Assembly (NCBI GenBank): GCA_963643035.1 | Contig: CAVIKO010000008.1 | Coordinates: 3,848-67,847, forward strand | Direction: 5' to 3' | DNA length: 64,000 nt | Source: UMGS1696 sp963643035 | GTDB lineage: Bacteria; Bacillota; Clostridia; Oscillospirales; CAG-272 | Shown: positions 62,783 to 64,000 of the stretch, one piece after another | Layout of the letters: each line of letters starts with the position of its first letter | Numbering within the stretch: position 1 is the first letter of the stretch | Translations under genes and position numbers: made by a program | The notes under the pieces: generated by a model | The model's input: the letters and a program-made list of their open reading frames with translations, nothing else | Databases searched by the model: none | Told to the model about the DNA's origin: nothing

Positions 62783-63085
62783 ATGTCCAAACCTATTATA
62801 CAACTAAACGAGGAAACCGTCAAGGACGAATTGAAAGAATTGGTGCGAAACAGCGTAGAGGAAACGTTGAATGCGCTTTTGAACAAGGAAGCAGAGGAAC
62901 TGACGAATGCGGCGAAATATGAACGCACTGAGTCGCGGCAGGGATACCGTTCGGGACATTACAGCCGAAAACTGACAACCACATCCGGAGAGGTAACGCT
63001 GAATATCCCGAAGCTGAAAGGTGTACCATTTGAAACAGCCATCATTGAGCGCTACCGCGTCCAATCCCCCATTTTGATTATTTGA
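62783..63085 (+). pseudogene. N-terminal fragment of an IS256/mutator-type transposase
   Basis: ATG 62783 opens about 93 residues typical of the family's start (ETLNALLNKEAEELTNAAKY, RQGYRSGHYSRKL, VTLNIPKLKG, then ETAIIERYR). The match breaks off near 63062, where unrelated sequence brings a stop at 63085. The catalytic domain is missing (full length is about 400), so the element is dead. The junction abuts the 3' end of the opposite-strand CD3324-like gene. Confidence 0.85.
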
Positions 63086-63352
63086 GGATTCATATTCATG
63101 TATTATTCCTTGAATTCCTTTCTCTGAAAGGAAATACATTTTACCAAGTTCTGCGATAGATTCGCCCGAATAGAATCTGCTCACTATCTCCTTGTTTCGT
63201 TCTGCCAGCCTTTCTTTAGTGCCGTTCTTTTCGCTCCACGCTACTGTGTTCTCACTCTTCCGTGGGATATATAGGACTATACCATCTACATAGTTTTGAA
63301 TTTCTCTAATTAAGTCTACTGGCAAGACATCATCAGCATTTACATAGCTCAT
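62804..63352 (-). CDS. CD3324-like small protein, 3' end fused to antisense IS256 sequence
   Basis: ATG 63352 behind AGGAGG starts a protein of the CD3324 type (SYVNADDVLPVDLIREIQNY, YIPRKSENTVAW, an HTH-like KYFLS-type MYFLSEKGIQGIIHEY). The recognisable part ends at about residue 94 (near 63066). Beyond it the frame reads backwards through the IS256 fragment for some 88 more codons. The natural stop was probably lost in the rearrangement, giving an artificial C-terminal tail. The function of the family is unknown; a DNA-binding role is suggested by the HTH-like part. Confidence 0.65.
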   Translation of the reverse strand: MSYVNADDVLPVDLIREIQNYVDGIVLYIPRKSENTVAWSEKNGTKERLAERNKEIVSRFYSGESIAELGKMYFLSEKGIQGIIHEYESSNNQNGGLDAVALNDGCFKWYTFQLRDIQRYLSGCGCQFSAVMSRTVSLPRLSAFIFRRIRQFLCFLVQKRIQRFLYAVSHQFFQFVLDGFLV

Positions 63353-63381
63353 ATGCGACCTCCTAATTGTTGTCTTAGGAT

Positions 63382-63423
63382 GCAATGGCTATAGCATTAT
63401 TTTTTATTTGCAATAGCCATTGC
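63382..63423. promoter_or_regulatory. 11-base inverted repeat upstream of the CD3324-like gene
   Basis: GCAATGGCTAT (63382-63392) and its perfect complement (63413-63423) flank an A/T-rich spacer about 30 bases upstream of ATG 63352. It may be an operator for that gene. Confidence 0.4.
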
Positions 63424-63529
63424 TATCGCACAACTACCTCATACTTTTTCATAAAATTCTTTTTGCTCCTTCCTTATATTTTTGTTTATGTTACCATTCA
63501 AAAACCGAACTAACTACCTCGATTTTAAT

Positions 63530-63880
63530 TTAATCCATTTTTGAGCCTTTCCTTGCATTATTCAAAAGGCTCAGCAAGCCTTTTTCTTTGATAATTGCAA
63601 TCCCTGAACCTTCGTCGCCCAAGACTATCAAATTGTCGCCAGGTTTAATATCAAAAATTTTACGGGCTTTTGCAGGTATTACAACCTGTCCCTTGTCTCC
63701 GACTTTTACCATTCCGAAAATATGCTTTCCTTTGGGAGGTACACCTAATCCAAGATTATCAACGTCTTCTTTGTTATATGAAATCAAATCATCCAATGTA
63801 ACTCCAAAAACATCGGCCAATGCCTTACATTTTTCAATATCCGGAAGGGATTCCCCCGTTAGCCGTAGATAAAGCAACAA
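63530..63880 (-). CDS. HTH-AbrB regulator missing its HTH start
   Basis: The 116-codon frame contains the end of an XRE-type helix-turn-helix domain (GESLPDIEKCKALADVFGV) followed by a SpoVT/AbrB domain (VKVGDKGQVVIPAKARKIFD). In related proteins about 40 residues of HTH precede the point near 63858 where family sequence begins, so the 5' part is lost to a rearrangement. The remaining AbrB domain could still fold. Whether it is expressed is doubtful. Confidence 0.6.
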   Translation of the reverse strand: MLLYLRLTGESLPDIEKCKALADVFGVTLDDLISYNKEDVDNLGLGVPPKGKHIFGMVKVGDKGQVVIPAKARKIFDIKPGDNLIVLGDEGSGIAIIKEKGLLSLLNNARKGSKMD

Positions 63881-63901
63881 CTATAACCCCCACGCTTACG
63901 T

Positions 63902-63964
63902 ATGAATAGACGGCTTTCAAGGTCAAATAATGACTTTGAAAGCCGTCTATTCATTTGTTTTTTA
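63902..63964. terminator. 24-base-pair hairpin with T-rich flank
   Basis: Arms 63902-63925 and 63931-63954 pair along their full length with one G-T pair and a five-base loop, followed by TTGTTTTTTA. It lies right at the broken end of the AbrB-type gene and is probably a terminator brought in from another locus. Confidence 0.75.
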
Positions 63965-64000
63965 TTGGCGATCTACGGAACGCATAGCTAACCTATATAT

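Noticed and set aside
62371..64000. An integrative element using tRNA-Leu as its attachment site
   Set aside because: No integrase gene and no repeat of the tRNA 3' end could be found in the remaining sequence to the right.

Overview
This window looks like a chromosomal segment of an anaerobic, gut- or rumen-type Clostridia bacterium (Bacillota), most likely from a metagenome assembly. Signs of this are consensus TTGACA/TATAAT promoters with 17-base spacers, strong AGGAGG ribosome sites, a T-box riboswitch in front of serS, lipoprotein sugar-binding proteins with Cys lipoboxes and Thr/Glu-rich linkers, an oxygen-sensitive glycyl radical enzyme, and two short runs of N (28949-28971, 46222-46231) that look like scaffold gaps. 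The genus cannot be fixed from the sequence.

Left part (1-8100): an M20 peptidase and a solute-binding lipoprotein (minus strand) face a divergent AraC-glycyl radical enzyme-CapA-activating enzyme operon. Positions 8211-11435 hold a stranded fragment of a phage-type polyvalent ADP-ribosyltransferase-like protein carrying an exact 1,393-base duplication. From 11483 to 18240 come another solute-binding lipoprotein, a DUF5107/TPR protein, a glycoside hydrolase broken by an in-frame amber codon, and serS with its T-box.

Middle part (18500-34990): a secreted VWA protein is followed by a 59-residue protein, a terminator-like attenuator, an HprK-like kinase and a PqqD-type recognition protein. This is the best candidate for an undescribed peptide- or protein-modification system. 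After an M29 aminopeptidase comes an Ami/Opp-type peptide importer in the order A-C-D-E-F. Three of its parts look unusual: a binding protein that appears circularly permuted, an ATPase with a coiled-coil insertion of about 225 residues, and a second ATPase with a C-terminal membrane hairpin. A membrane-anchored, ApbE-like protein follows.

Right part (35040-59440): an ABC exporter, an RpiB-type isomerase, an SGNH hydrolase, a GNAT acetyltransferase, a third lone solute-binding lipoprotein with a TIM-barrel isomerase, an Lrp regulator/aminotransferase pair, and a MutS-like ATPase. Next is a sugar island (uxaC, MATE, two GH20-type enzymes, a GHL6-type glycosidase, a D-lyxose isomerase-like protein) and a MarR-controlled heterodimeric ABC exporter behind twin palindromic operators.

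Far right (59500-64000): a serine hydrolase, a complete IS3-family element with 24-base perfect ends but a decayed orfA, tRNA-Leu(CAA), and a mosaic of broken mobile or accessory genes (IS256-type fragment, CD3324-like gene, headless HTH-AbrB gene).

The recurring theme is scavenging of plant or host glycans and peptides. Three family-1 solute-binding lipoproteins sit beside catabolic genes with no permease or ATPase of their own in the window, so they may share remote transport components. All assignments rest on reading motifs and from memory of protein families; no searches were run.
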